In this document: piece by piece, positions 18,141 to 27,581 of the stretch
How positions within the stretch are numbered: the first letter of the stretch is position 1
Layout: the number at the start of each line of letters is the position of its first letter
Assembly: GCA_947627245.1 (NCBI GenBank)
Contig: CANQVH010000005.1
Span: 24,163-88,162, forward strand
Direction of reading: 5' to 3'
DNA from: an uncultured Lachnospiraceae bacterium
GTDB lineage: Bacteria > Bacillota > Clostridia > Lachnospirales > Lachnospiraceae
Length of the DNA stretch: 64,000 bases
Program-made: the position numbers and the translations under genes
Notes under the pieces: generated by a model
The model's database searches: none
Told to the model about the DNA's origin: nothing
Seen by the model: the letters and a program-made list of their open reading frames with translations, nothing else

Positions 18141-18929
18141 ATGGAGAACACAAATCATACTTTTGTAGTATGCGCATATAGGGAATCTCCTTACTTGGAG
18201 AAATGTGTGAAATCACTGCTTCGGCAGAGCGTACTGTCAAATATCATAATGACGACGTCAACGCCCTGTAAGTACATTGAGGATATTGCGGATAAATATC
18301 AAATTCCGTTATTTGTACGAGAGGGGAAAAGTGATATTCGGGACGATTGGAATTTTGCGTATGATCAGGCACAAACAGAGTGGGTGACGATTGCACATCA
18401 GGATGATTTATATCATAAGGATTATGTAAAATATTTTTTGCGGTTTATTGGTTATTATAATAAGCCGATTGCTTTTGTGTCTGATTATTTGCCGATCAAG
18501 GATGAAAAGATAGGAGACAGAGATATTAATTCAAAGATCAGACGAATTCTGAGAACCCCTCTCAAGAACAAGAGTTTTGCAGGGAAAAGGTTCTGGAAGA
18601 GAGCAGTACTATCTTTGGGAAACAGTATTTGTTGTCCGGCAGTAGCGTATCGAAAAACGGTACTTGGTGTCAGTTTTTTTACCTCGGACTTAAAATTTAA
18701 TATAGATTGGGACACTTTTTTGAAATTGGCGGATATAGATGGCGCTATTGCTTATGCAGATTGCCCGCTGGTGTATTATAGAATTCATGATGGAGCGACA
18801 AGTAAAGAGTTCATTGAAACCCATAGGCGGGAAGCTGAGGACAGAATTATGTTTAGAAAATTCTGGCCGAATTGGGTTGTTGATATTATTATGGTGTTTT
18901 ATAAAAAAGCTTATAATACGTATAATTAA
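18141..18929 (+). CDS. GT2-family glycosyltransferase
   Basis: A protein of 262 residues with a short GT-A core: TFVVCAYRESPYLEKCVKSLL, a SDIRDDWNFAYDQAQTEWVTIAHQDD stretch containing the metal-binding HQDD, and FNIDWDTFLKLAD near residue 195. No membrane helices follow, apart from a weakly hydrophobic stretch near the end, so it probably works on the cytoplasmic face. Donor and acceptor are unknown. It is spaced 18 bp from the previous gene and is likely in the same operon. Confidence 0.78.
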   Translation: MENTNHTFVVCAYRESPYLEKCVKSLLRQSVLSNIIMTTSTPCKYIEDIADKYQIPLFVREGKSDIRDDWNFAYDQAQTEWVTIAHQDDLYHKDYVKYFLRFIGYYNKPIAFVSDYLPIKDEKIGDRDINSKIRRILRTPLKNKSFAGKRFWKRAVLSLGNSICCPAVAYRKTVLGVSFFTSDLKFNIDWDTFLKLADIDGAIAYADCPLVYYRIHDGATSKEFIETHRREAEDRIMFRKFWPNWVVDIIMVFYKKAYNTYN

Positions 18930-19320
18930 TCTCAATAAAATTATTTGGCTCATTTGCATTGTAAGTACTTTTAAATAAAAACTGAGTATGCTATGATGAT
19001 TGAAGATGGAAATGCTCGCTTAGTTCAAAATAAAGAAAGTAGTGTAATGGAATTATGCAGTGATGGGGTATTCTTCTATATCGAAAGCGTAAATGCGGGA
19101 ATATAACAAACTGGTAGCTGTATACAGATAGATTATTTTAATTATTCACCAAATAAATGGAGAAACGAATTTTGTTATATATGATCAAAGCGTATAAATC
19201 GGTAATCGATTGTTTTACATTGGCAGATAATGGGAACGGTTTGTGTATAGAAAGAAACTGAGAAGGTTATAAAAAGTTCAGAGAGGGGCAGTTCGATTTG
19301 TGTGTGGAGGGGGTGAGAAC
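18930..19320 (+). other. 390-bp gap with no convincing gene
   Basis: The gap is AT-rich. It has a 37-codon open frame at 18993-19106 (MMIEDGNARLVQNKESSVME...) without a clear ribosome site, which could be the relic of a lost gene. I find no convincing promoter or terminator. It separates the AT-rich glycosyltransferases from the CDP-sugar genes and may be a recombination junction. Confidence 0.3.
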
Positions 19321-20097
19321 ATGAAAGTAGTAATATTAGCTGGTGGACTTGGTACTCGTATCAGTGAAGAAAGCCATTTGAAACCAAAGCCGATGATCGA
19401 GATCGGCGGTAAGCCAATTCTGTGGCATATTATGAAGCTGTATTCGCATTATGGATTTAACGAGTTCATTATTTGTTGTGGCTATAAGCAGCATGTGATT
19501 AAGGAATGGTTTGCCGATTATTACCTGTTTAACTGCGATGTCACGTTTGACTTTGCGCATGGGAATGAAATGACGGTACACAATAACGAGTCTGAACCAT
19601 GGAAAGTGACTTTAGTGGATACTGGTTTGAATACTATGACAGGCGGGCGCGTGAAGCGTGTACAGAAATATATCGGTGATGAGCCATTTATGTTGACCTA
19701 TGGCGATGCGGTGGCGGATGTCAATATTAAAGAACTTCTTGCTTTTCATCAGGCACACGGGAAAATCGCTACGATATCTGCTGTTGTAGTGGCACAGCGG
19801 TTTGGTGTGTTGGGAATAGATGAAAATAACACGATAGGGAGCTTTCGTGAGAAAGCGGTAGGGGATGGAAGCCGTATTAATGCAGGCTTCATGGTATTGA
19901 ATCCGCAAATCTTTGAATACATAGTTGGTGATGATACAGTATTTGAAAAGGAACCTCTTGAGAAAGTGGCCTCTATGGGAGAATTAAAGGCATACCGGCA
20001 TGATGGATATTGGCAATGTATGGATACGAAGCGTGAGATGGAAAAACTGGAAGCACTGTGGGACAGTGGACAGGCGCCATGGAAGGTATGGACATAA
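19321..20097 (+). CDS. rfbF: glucose-1-phosphate cytidylyltransferase
   Basis: A protein of 258 residues. The start at 19321 follows a strong GGAGGGGGTG. The nucleotidyltransferase signature AGGLGTRISEESHLKPKPMIEIGGKPILWHI is present in outline, then ICCGYKQHVIKEWFADY, the YGDAVADVN metal-binding block, INAGFMVLNP and the C-terminal YRHDGYWQCMDTKREME. It makes CDP-glucose from CTP and glucose-1-phosphate, the first step of the 3,6-dideoxyhexose pathway, in the cytoplasm. The matching 4,6-dehydratase is encoded at 29061 and the C3 dehydrase (E1) is next door. Confidence 0.96.
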   Translation: MKVVILAGGLGTRISEESHLKPKPMIEIGGKPILWHIMKLYSHYGFNEFIICCGYKQHVIKEWFADYYLFNCDVTFDFAHGNEMTVHNNESEPWKVTLVDTGLNTMTGGRVKRVQKYIGDEPFMLTYGDAVADVNIKELLAFHQAHGKIATISAVVVAQRFGVLGIDENNTIGSFREKAVGDGSRINAGFMVLNPQIFEYIVGDDTVFEKEPLEKVASMGELKAYRHDGYWQCMDTKREMEKLEALWDSGQAPWKVWT

Positions 20098-20120
20098 GAA
20101 GATAAGGAGGATTTCCAAGG

Positions 20121-21482
20121 ATGTTTGAGCATATGACAGAAGAACAGGCAAAACAGGAGATATTAACAGCAGTTACGGAATACTGTGATCGATTTCATAA
20201 TCAAAAGAAGCCGTTTGAACCGGGCGATCGTATCAATTACGCCTCGCGTGTTTACGATCACGAGGAGATGTGCAATCTGGTTGATTCCGCTTTGGAATTT
20301 TGGCTGACCTCGGGCAGATATACGAGGGAGTTTGAGCAGGCATTCGCAAAATACCTTGGCGTTAAGTATTGCTCACTGGTGAATTCCGGATCCTCGGCAA
20401 ATCTGAATGCATTTATGGCGCTTACGTCTCCGCTGCTGGGAGAACGCCAAGTGAAGCCAGGTGACGAGATGATTACGGTGGCGGCAGGCTTCCCGACAAC
20501 CGTAACCCCGGCAATCCAGTATGGTGTAGTCCCAGTGTTTATCGATGTGATGATTCCACAGTACAATATGGATGTGACGCAGCTTGAAGCAGCGCTTTCC
20601 GAGAAGACGAAGGTCGTGATGGCGGCACATACGCTGGGAAATCCGTTTGATTTGAAAGAGGTAAAGGCATTTTGTGAGAAGCATAATCTCTGGCTGATCG
20701 AAGACAACTGCGATGCGTTGGGTACTGTATATACGATTGATGGAGAGGAAAGACTTACCGGGACGATCGGCGATATAGGTACGTCTAGCTTTTATCCGCC
20801 ACACCATATGACGATGGGTGAGGGTGGTGCCGTGTACACGAACAATCCGTTGCTCCACAAATGCATCCGCTCTTTCCGCGATTGGGGCAGGGACTGTATC
20901 TGCGCGTCAGGACAGGACAACCTTTGCGGACACCGTTTTGACCGGCAGTATGGGGAGCTTCCGCTCGGTTACGACCACAAATATGTCTATTCGCATTTTG
21001 GGTATAATCTGAAAGCGACGGATATGCAAGCGGCGATCGGCTGTGCGCAGATCAGGAAATTCCCGACCTTTGTGGAGAAGAGAAGGCATAATTTTGACCG
21101 GCTTCGCGCGGCGCTTGCCGGGACAGAGGATAAACTGATTCTTCCGGAAGCGTGTGCATGTTCCAGACCGAGCTGGTTTGGTTTCCTGATTACATGCAAA
21201 GAAGGTGTGGATAGAAAGAAAGTTGTCTCTTATATTGAGGGATATGGCGTGCAGACGCGCATGCTGTTTGCGGGAAATCTGACGAAGCATCCGTGCTTCG
21301 ACCAGATGCGTGCTTCGGGCACGGGATACCGTGTGATCGGGAATCTGGCAGTTACGGATCGAATCATGAATGATACATTCTGGGTCGGCGTATATCCGGG
21401 GATGACGGATGAGATGATTGACTATATGGCGCAGGTAATCAGAGCGGCAGTAGAAGATGGCTTTTGGGAGAATAACAATTGA
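20121..21482 (+). CDS. rfbH: CDP-4-dehydro-6-deoxyglucose dehydrase (E1), PMP and iron-sulfur dependent
   Basis: A protein of 453 residues from the DegT/DnrJ/EryC1 fold but with E1 hallmarks. The PLP-lysine site is replaced by histidine (SFYPPHHMTMGEGG, residues 223-236). Cysteines 197, 259, 261 and 269 fit the C..CxC(x7)C [2Fe-2S] pattern of E1. It removes the C3 hydroxyl of CDP-4-keto-6-deoxyglucose and normally needs the ferredoxin-type reductase E3 (RfbI/AscD), which is not in this window. The product feeds 3,6-dideoxyhexoses. It follows rfbF by 23 bp behind AAGGAGG and overlaps the next start by one base. Confidence 0.95.
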   Translation: MFEHMTEEQAKQEILTAVTEYCDRFHNQKKPFEPGDRINYASRVYDHEEMCNLVDSALEFWLTSGRYTREFEQAFAKYLGVKYCSLVNSGSSANLNAFMALTSPLLGERQVKPGDEMITVAAGFPTTVTPAIQYGVVPVFIDVMIPQYNMDVTQLEAALSEKTKVVMAAHTLGNPFDLKEVKAFCEKHNLWLIEDNCDALGTVYTIDGEERLTGTIGDIGTSSFYPPHHMTMGEGGAVYTNNPLLHKCIRSFRDWGRDCICASGQDNLCGHRFDRQYGELPLGYDHKYVYSHFGYNLKATDMQAAIGCAQIRKFPTFVEKRRHNFDRLRAALAGTEDKLILPEACACSRPSWFGFLITCKEGVDRKKVVSYIEGYGVQTRMLFAGNLTKHPCFDQMRASGTGYRVIGNLAVTDRIMNDTFWVGVYPGMTDEMIDYMAQVIRAAVEDGFWENNN

Positions 21483-22372
21483 TGGGTAAGCGGAAGGTTA
21501 AAGTTGGTATCATAGGAACTGGTAATATAGGGACAGACATATTGATGAAAATTCAACGTTCCGAAATCTTGGAATGTGGAATTTTTGCTGGCCGTAATCC
21601 GGATTCATCTGGAATAAGAATTGCAAAAGAAATGGGAATAAAGACGTCGATTGACTCTATTCATGCGATAGAGGATGATCCTGATTGCTGTGATATTGTG
21701 TTTGATGCGACCTCGGCGAGCGTTCATAGAATAAATGCCCCCATCCTAAAGCAACTTGGGAAATTTGCAATTGATTTGACACCAGCCTGTGTTGGGAAAA
21801 AATGTGTACCCGTATTAAATATGCAGGAGTGTATGCAGGAGGATAATGTTAATCTGATTACTTGCGGTGGGCAGGCAACAATTCCTATTGTGTATGCAAT
21901 TAGCCGAGTACATCCGGAAACAAGGTATTTTGAGATTGTAGCGACAATTGCTTCGAAGTCGGCTGGAGCCGGAACCAGAAACAATATCGATGAGTTTACA
22001 CAAGCGACGCGGGATGCTTTGACTGAGTTCTCAGGTATTGACAATACAAAAGCAATTATTGTTTTGAACCCGGCTGAGCCGCCGATTACAATGCATAACA
22101 CAATATATGCTTTGATTGATGATCCAAATATGGAACAAATAAGAAGAAATGTGAAAGAGATGGAGGAGAGAATTCGTCAATATGTACCGGGGTATAAGAT
22201 TGTAATGGAACCAGTGTACGAAAATGGTCGGGTGACCACATCTCTGCAAGTGATTGGATTGGGAGATTATTTGCCCAAATATTCTGGAAATTTGGATATT
22301 ATAACCTGTGCGGCAATAGAAATTGCAGAAAATTATGCTAGGCAAAGAATATGGGGTGATACAGATGTCTAG
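21482..22372 (+). CDS. acetaldehyde dehydrogenase (acetylating), MhpF/DmpF/BphJ-like
   Basis: A protein of 296 residues. NAD-binding GTGNIGTDILMKI is at residues 12-24, DATSASVH at 75-82, the catalytic cysteine at 128 in LITCGGQATIP, then SKSAGAGTRNNIDEFT and VLNPAEPPITMHNT. All are hallmarks of the dehydrogenase partner of the channelling aldolase-dehydrogenase complex of meta-cleavage pathways (acetaldehyde + CoA + NAD to acetyl-CoA). No aromatic-degradation genes are present; the gene lies between rfbH and its aldolase partner. I infer that it runs in reverse, reducing acetyl-CoA to acetaldehyde for sugar-branch synthesis. The ATG overlaps the rfbH stop. Confidence 0.93.
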   Translation: MGKRKVKVGIIGTGNIGTDILMKIQRSEILECGIFAGRNPDSSGIRIAKEMGIKTSIDSIHAIEDDPDCCDIVFDATSASVHRINAPILKQLGKFAIDLTPACVGKKCVPVLNMQECMQEDNVNLITCGGQATIPIVYAISRVHPETRYFEIVATIASKSAGAGTRNNIDEFTQATRDALTEFSGIDNTKAIIVLNPAEPPITMHNTIYALIDDPNMEQIRRNVKEMEERIRQYVPGYKIVMEPVYENGRVTTSLQVIGLGDYLPKYSGNLDIITCAAIEIAENYARQRIWGDTDV

Positions 22373-23417
22373 GCTGAAGCTTTTTGATTCGACATTGAGA
22401 GATGGCAATCATGCGGTTCAACATCAAATAAGTAAAGAGAATATTGAAGACTATTGCCTTGCGATGGACGGATCCGGGATGCATACGATTATCGTAGGAC
22501 ATGGAAATGGTCTAGGAGCTTCTTCTTTGCAAGTCGGGTTAGCAGGTATATCAGAGAGAGAAATGCTTCAGACTGCTAAAAAAAATCTTGAGAGAACGAA
22601 GCTTGGAGCATATATGATACCGGGGTTCGGGACAATTCATGATAATTTAATACCGGCAATTCATGATGGCGTAGAGGTCTTTGTCATAGGATGCCATTGT
22701 ACAGAAGCAGATACAACAAAACAACATATATCTTTTCTGAGAAATGAAGGCAAAGAAGTATATGGTGTACTGATGATGTACCATATGGCATCGACAGAAA
22801 AGATACTGGAAGAAGCACAAAAAATGCAATCGTATGGGGCACTTGGAGTTATACTGATGGATTCTGCAGGCGCTTCTACTCCAGAACTTGTTCAGAGAAC
22901 AATAAGTACACTGTATGATAATTTGCATATTCATGTTGGGTTTCATCCGCATAATAACATGGGAATGGCAGTGGCGAATGCATATACAGCATATCAAGAA
23001 GGGGCATCTATTATTGATGGGACACTTCGCGGATTTGGAGCTGGGGCAGGTAATTGCCAGTTGGAAGATTTCGTTGCGCTGATGGAAAAGTGTGGGATAA
23101 GAACAGGAGTGGATTTATATAAGCTGCTTGATGCAAGTGAAGAAGTTATGCCAAGAATTATGGGCAAAGAAATGGGACAAGATCCGTTGAGTATTGTTAG
23201 CGGGCAGAATGGTGTGTTTTCTGGTTTTAAGCTGCATGTTCAAAAGGCCGCGGCAGAGTTTTCGGTGGACCCAAAAGATATTTTTAAGGAACTAGGTAGA
23301 AGAAAAGCGGTAGCAGGGCAAGAGGATATGATAGTGGAAATAGCCGAAAAGCTAAGCAGACCGACAGGTTATAATTCTGGACACAATATGAACTATCAAT
23401 TAGAATCACTATTATAA
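22365..23417 (+). CDS. 4-hydroxy-2-oxovalerate aldolase-like enzyme, MhpE/DmpG/BphI-like
   Basis: A protein of 350 residues, starting at the ATG 22365 inside the previous gene. The catalytic FDSTLRDGNHAVQHQ gives R12, D13 and H16. Metal-binding H194 and H196 are in GFHPHNNMGMAVANA, followed by GFGAGAGNCQLEDF. The C-terminal 80 residues match the DmpG communication domain that docks the dehydrogenase, so substrate channelling is probably kept. In known pathways it cleaves 4-hydroxy-2-oxoacids to pyruvate and an aldehyde. Here the aldol-forming direction would make 4-hydroxy-2-oxopentanoate. The usual THGDGL motif reads VGHGNGLGASS, a small change near the active site that may affect substrate choice. 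Confidence 0.92.
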   Translation: MSRLKLFDSTLRDGNHAVQHQISKENIEDYCLAMDGSGMHTIIVGHGNGLGASSLQVGLAGISEREMLQTAKKNLERTKLGAYMIPGFGTIHDNLIPAIHDGVEVFVIGCHCTEADTTKQHISFLRNEGKEVYGVLMMYHMASTEKILEEAQKMQSYGALGVILMDSAGASTPELVQRTISTLYDNLHIHVGFHPHNNMGMAVANAYTAYQEGASIIDGTLRGFGAGAGNCQLEDFVALMEKCGIRTGVDLYKLLDASEEVMPRIMGKEMGQDPLSIVSGQNGVFSGFKLHVQKAAAEFSVDPKDIFKELGRRKAVAGQEDMIVEIAEKLSRPTGYNSGHNMNYQLESLL

Positions 23418-23437
23418 AAACACGAGGAGGAAAAGAA

Positions 23438-25222
23438 ATGACAGTATCGGAATTTATATTTGATTACTATGCCAAGAAGGGTATTGACACAGTATTTATG
23501 GTAACCGGTGGACAGGCGATGTGGCTGAATGATGCCGTTGGAAAGAATAAGAATTATAATATTATTTGTACACATCACGAACAAAGTGCTACAATGTCGG
23601 CTGACGCATATGGACGAATCAAAAATAAACCTGCATTAGCAATTGTGACGGCAGGGCCAGGTAGCGTGAATGCGATGAATGGTGTTGTAGGTGGTTATAC
23701 GGATTCATCACCGATGATTGTAATTTCTGGACAGGCGGCCTTGTCTTTTGTTCAATATCAAGAGGAGACAAAGATTCGTCAGCATGGAGTGCAGGGAATT
23801 AATATTCGTCCTTTAGTAGATAATGTGACTAAATATTTTATTACAATTGATGATCCGCAAAAAACAGAATATTATCTTGAGAAAGCCTATCATGAGGCAA
23901 CAACAGGGCGTCCAGGACCGGTGTGGATCGATGTTCCATTAGATATTCAGTCGACGCAGATTAATGAAAAGTATATGGAAAAATATATCCCGGAGAAGCC
24001 TGTGGAAGGACGTATATCTCTTCGGCAGGCAGTTAAACATGCATATAAACTTTTGGAGAATGCAAAACGACCAGTTTTTCTGGTGGGCCAAGGGGTGAGT
24101 TTAGCGGGTGCGAGAAAAGAGTTTTATGAATTTGTGAATAAGGTTCGGGTACCGGTTATAACTGCTCGTTTAGGCATTGATTTGATTGAATCAGATAATG
24201 ATCTTTATGTAGGGCGTCCTGGAAATTATGGAGAGCGTTCGGCAAACTTTGCTATTCAAAATGCTGATGTTATTATTTCAGTAGGCTGCAGAATGGCGTC
24301 GTCTCTAGTCGGACACAGCCCTCAGATGTTTGGCAAGCATGCATATATTTACGTTGTAGATATAGACCAAAAAGAATTGGATAAACCCGGCGTGAAAATT
24401 GACTATAAGGCAAGGCTTGATTGTAAGGACTTTTTTGCAAAAATGCTGGAAAGTGTCGGCGAGTATTCATTGCCAGATTACACAGAATGGGTGAAAATAT
24501 GTAATACATGGAAGGAAAAATATCCAGTAGTTCTTCCAGAGTATAAAGACGAAAAACCAGTTAACTCGTATTATTTTGTTGACAGATTATCAAGGATTGC
24601 TCCAGATAATGCGGCAATATTGGTTGATACAGGTTCTTGCTTTCACGTGGCATGTCAGGCATGGAAAGTAAAGAAAGGACAGAAGTATCTGACTACGGGA
24701 GGATTATCTTCTATGGGTTATTGGTGTGCTGGTATGGGAGCGTGTATGGCTAATGATCGGAAAGAAACAATTGTCATCACTGGGGATGGGAGCCTGCAGA
24801 TGAATATCCAGGAATTTGCACCGATTAAACATAACAATCTTCCGATTAAGGTTTTTATATTTAATAATAATGGATATTTGCTTATTCGGCACACACAACG
24901 TAATTTTATGGAAGATCGTTTTATCGGCGAGGGTCCTGACTCCGGAGTGTGGTGTCCTGATTCAATGAAAATTGCGGAGGCTTATGGAATAAAAGGCGTT
25001 AGGATAGAAAGCGTAGAAGAAGTAGACGAAAAGATTAAAGAAGTTCTGGAATATGAGGGTCCAGTGATTTGCGAAGTTATGACGCCGGAGTGGCAACTGC
25101 TGATTCCTAGGATTGCATCAGATAAATTGCCAGATGGGACATTACGTTCCAGAAATTATGAGGATATGTTTCCGTATCTTCCAGAAGAGGAAGTAAAAGA
25201 AAACATGATTGCAGAGAAGTAA
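23438..25222 (+). CDS. TPP-dependent acetolactate-synthase-like enzyme, possibly YerE-like
   Basis: A protein of 594 residues with the three-domain layout of acetohydroxyacid synthases. The catalytic glutamate E48 is in THHEQSA, TAGPGSVNAMNGVVGGYTDSSP follows, and the TPP-binding motif starts GDGSLQMN (residues 449-456) and ends FNNNGY. It is not linked to the ilvN gene at 49532 but to CDP-sugar genes. YerE of the CDP-yersiniose pathway is a homologous TPP enzyme that transfers a two-carbon unit from pyruvate to a 4-keto-3,6-dideoxyhexose. I infer a similar carboligation here, with the aldolase product as a possible donor. RBS: GAGGAGG. Confidence 0.87.
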   Translation: MTVSEFIFDYYAKKGIDTVFMVTGGQAMWLNDAVGKNKNYNIICTHHEQSATMSADAYGRIKNKPALAIVTAGPGSVNAMNGVVGGYTDSSPMIVISGQAALSFVQYQEETKIRQHGVQGINIRPLVDNVTKYFITIDDPQKTEYYLEKAYHEATTGRPGPVWIDVPLDIQSTQINEKYMEKYIPEKPVEGRISLRQAVKHAYKLLENAKRPVFLVGQGVSLAGARKEFYEFVNKVRVPVITARLGIDLIESDNDLYVGRPGNYGERSANFAIQNADVIISVGCRMASSLVGHSPQMFGKHAYIYVVDIDQKELDKPGVKIDYKARLDCKDFFAKMLESVGEYSLPDYTEWVKICNTWKEKYPVVLPEYKDEKPVNSYYFVDRLSRIAPDNAAILVDTGSCFHVACQAWKVKKGQKYLTTGGLSSMGYWCAGMGACMANDRKETIVITGDGSLQMNIQEFAPIKHNNLPIKVFIFNNNGYLLIRHTQRNFMEDRFIGEGPDSGVWCPDSMKIAEAYGIKGVRIESVEEVDEKIKEVLEYEGPVICEVMTPEWQLLIPRIASDKLPDGTLRSRNYEDMFPYLPEEEVKENMIAEK

Positions 25223-25351
25223 ATATTAAAGTATAAAAGCGATTGTGTTCAATTGAAAAGCGTGTTGTAGTAACGACTATAATTTGCATTTGAAATTGCA
25301 CAGGTAAAAGTGGGCATCAAAAGTAAAATTTATGTGTTGGCATTGTAAGAA

Positions 25352-25381
25352 AGGCAATCTGCTTGGTCTGGCAGATTGCCT
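25352..25381. repeat. 11-bp perfect hairpin after the TPP enzyme gene
   Basis: AGGCAATCTGC pairs perfectly with GCAGATTGCCT around an 8-nt loop. No T-run follows, so it may stabilise or process mRNA, or end transcription poorly. The 258-bp gap 25223-25480 has no gene. Confidence 0.5.
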
Positions 25382-25412
25382 GAAAGTGTTATGCTTGAAC
25401 TATGTAAGAGTG

Positions 25413-25440
25413 TTTGACTCTTCACGATAAAATTTATTAT
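25413..25440 (+). promoter_or_regulatory. weak candidate promoter before the SDR gene
   Basis: TTGACT (25414-25419) with TATTAT (25435-25440) is spaced 15 bp, shorter than ideal. It lies between the hairpin at 25352 and the ATG at 25481. Confidence 0.3.
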
Positions 25441-25480
25441 GTAATATGGCTTTATAGCTATGTCAGGGGGATGACGGGAT

Positions 25481-26539
25481 ATGGATCAATGCATTATAAA
25501 AGAAGACTTAGAAGATATTTATAGAAGAAATATACCGTGGGAATGTTTGAACAATAAGACTGTGATGATAACGGGAGCCTACGGGATGCTTGCATCTTAT
25601 TTGATGTTTATGCTGATTTATTTAAATGAATGCAAAGGGATGAAAATTGATGTAATTGCGGCGGTCAGATCGAAAGAGAAATTTGAGAAAAGATTCGGAA
25701 ATATTGAAAGATATAATTATATACGCCTATACACGCAGGATATTAACAAAGAGATTATGATTGAGGAAAAGATTGACTATATTATTCACGCGGCGAGTCT
25801 GGCAAGTCCTCAATATTATAGCGTATGTCCGATTGAGGTGTTAACTCCTAATGTTATAGCGAACTACTATCTTCTACAACTGGCGGAGAAAAAGAAAGTA
25901 GAAGGTTATTTGTTGTTTAGTACAGGAGATATTTACGGGGTAGTGGATAAGGCTTCCAAAATCAAAGAGTCGGATATGGGGACTATGGATACGCTGGATA
26001 TTCATAATTGCTATAGCGAGAGTAAACGGATGGCTGAGACAATGTGTAAAGCATGGTACTGGCAGAAAAAAGTCCCGACGAGGATTGTGCGTATATGGCA
26101 TACCTATGCGCCGACGATGGACACAGAAGGAGATCCGAGAGTATTTGCCTCTTTTGTTAATGACATTGTAAGTAATAGGGATATTGTGATGAAGAGTGAT
26201 GGTAGTGCAAAGAGAAGCTTTTGTTATATTGCCGATGCAGTAGCTGGTTATTTTTTGGTTCTGTTATGTGGAGCGGACGGAGAAGCATATAATGTGTGCA
26301 ATACGCAGGAGTTTTATAGTATCAGTCAACTGGCAGAGATATTGACAAGTATATATCCTGAGAAGAATTTGAAGGTAATTCGAAAAGAGAGAGAAATAAC
26401 TGAGGCTTATACAGAAAATAGTGTAGCCAATTATGTCCCGCCAGACAACGAGAAGTTGAAACTTTTGGGCTGGGAGGCAAGGTACTCGGTGAAGGAGGGC
26501 TTCAAACGGGTGCTTGACAGTATATCAAAAGATTACTGA
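25481..26539 (+). CDS. NAD-dependent epimerase/dehydratase (extended SDR)
   Basis: A protein of 352 residues. The cofactor motif reads MITGAYGMLASYL, with alanine in place of the third glycine; FSTGDIYG and the catalytic CYSESK (YxxxK) follow, then PTRIVRIWHTYAP and YNVCNTQEFYS. It belongs to the family of nucleotide-sugar epimerases, dehydratases and reductases. Its position after the TPP enzyme suggests a YerF-like ketoreductase or an epimerase that finishes the branched CDP-sugar; that is inference. GGGGG precedes the start. Confidence 0.82.
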   Translation: MDQCIIKEDLEDIYRRNIPWECLNNKTVMITGAYGMLASYLMFMLIYLNECKGMKIDVIAAVRSKEKFEKRFGNIERYNYIRLYTQDINKEIMIEEKIDYIIHAASLASPQYYSVCPIEVLTPNVIANYYLLQLAEKKKVEGYLLFSTGDIYGVVDKASKIKESDMGTMDTLDIHNCYSESKRMAETMCKAWYWQKKVPTRIVRIWHTYAPTMDTEGDPRVFASFVNDIVSNRDIVMKSDGSAKRSFCYIADAVAGYFLVLLCGADGEAYNVCNTQEFYSISQLAEILTSIYPEKNLKVIRKEREITEAYTENSVANYVPPDNEKLKLLGWEARYSVKEGFKRVLDSISKDY

Positions 26540-26560
26540 TTATGTACGGAGGAGGTTGTA

Positions 26561-27529
26561 ATGAAAAAGATAAGTATGTTGATTCCGACCTACAATGAAA
26601 TTGAAAATGTAGAGGAATTAAGCATTGCGATAATAGCAGAGCTTGAGAAGCTTCCACAATATGATTATGAGATTATCTTTATTGATAATGATTCTGTTGA
26701 TGGTACGCGGGATAAATTGCGAGAGCTTTGCGGTCAAAATCGAAAAATAAAGGCAATACTGAATGCAAAAAATTTTGGACAGAACAATTCCCCGATATAT
26801 GGATTGACTCAGACAACTGGAGATTGCGCAATACTGATGTGCGCGGATTTCCAAGATCCGGTAGACATGATCCCGAAGCTTATAAGCGAATGGGAAAATG
26901 GCTATAAAATTGTGAGCGCAATTAAAACAACAAGTAAAGAGAATAAGCTGATGCGATTCTTGCGGACTTGTTATTATAAGATGATTAAGAAGTTTTCAGA
27001 AGTTGAGCAGATTGAGCATTTTACTGGTTTTGGGCTGTATGATAAGTCTTTTATACAAATATTGAGGGATTTAGAGGATCCGACCCCATTTTTGAGAGGA
27101 ATTGTTGCAGAATTAGGGTACCGGAGAAAAGAAATCCCTTATGAACAGCAGAGAAGGAAAGCAGGAAAATCCAAAAACAATTTCTATTCATTGTATGATA
27201 TTGCGATGCTCAGTTTTACTTCTTATACGAAAATAGGGCTTAGATTAGCAACTTTTGTGGGATTTGCAGTTTCCGGGATTAGTTGCGTTATAGCGGTTAT
27301 TTATTTGATTTTGAAGCTTACTCACTGGAACTCCTTTGTTGCTGGTACGGCGCCTATCCTGATAGGGATGTTCTTTCTGGGAGCTGTGCAATTAATATTC
27401 ATGGGATTTATAGGGGAGTATATCTTAAGCATTAATCATAGAGTTATGAAACGCCCATTGGTCATTGAAGAGGAACGTATTAATTTTGAACCTGAATTGG
27501 ATTTGGGGGAACAAACTGCCGAATTATAA
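26561..27529 (+). CDS. GtrB/DPM1-like GT2 glycosyltransferase with two membrane helices
   Basis: A protein of 322 residues: SMLIPTYNEIENVEELS, FIDNDSVDGTRDKL, NFGQNN, the catalytic CADFQDP and two C-terminal hydrophobic helices (about 232-258 and 268-295) ending in FIGEYILSINHRVMKRP. It is the same type as the proteins encoded at 17169 and 32741 but clearly more distant. It probably charges polyprenyl phosphate for the membrane protein encoded directly downstream. AGGAGG lies before the ATG. Confidence 0.87.
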   Translation: MKKISMLIPTYNEIENVEELSIAIIAELEKLPQYDYEIIFIDNDSVDGTRDKLRELCGQNRKIKAILNAKNFGQNNSPIYGLTQTTGDCAILMCADFQDPVDMIPKLISEWENGYKIVSAIKTTSKENKLMRFLRTCYYKMIKKFSEVEQIEHFTGFGLYDKSFIQILRDLEDPTPFLRGIVAELGYRRKEIPYEQQRRKAGKSKNNFYSLYDIAMLSFTSYTKIGLRLATFVGFAVSGISCVIAVIYLILKLTHWNSFVAGTAPILIGMFFLGAVQLIFMGFIGEYILSINHRVMKRPLVIEEERINFEPELDLGEQTAEL

Positions 27530-27581
27530 AGATTAACGTAATTAATGAATATGTAATATTATATTTGGAAAGGGAAATGTG

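Noticed and set aside
21482..23417. Treating the aldolase and dehydrogenase as a meta-cleavage (aromatic degradation) pathway
   Set aside because: No dioxygenase, hydrolase or hydratase of such a pathway is present; all neighbours are sugar-nucleotide genes.
23438..25222. Reading the TPP enzyme as IlvB, the partner of IlvN at 49532
   Set aside because: It lies within the CDP-sugar module, 24 kb from ilvN, next to aldolase and dehydrogenase genes; a sugar carboligase role fits better, though acetolactate synthase activity cannot be excluded.
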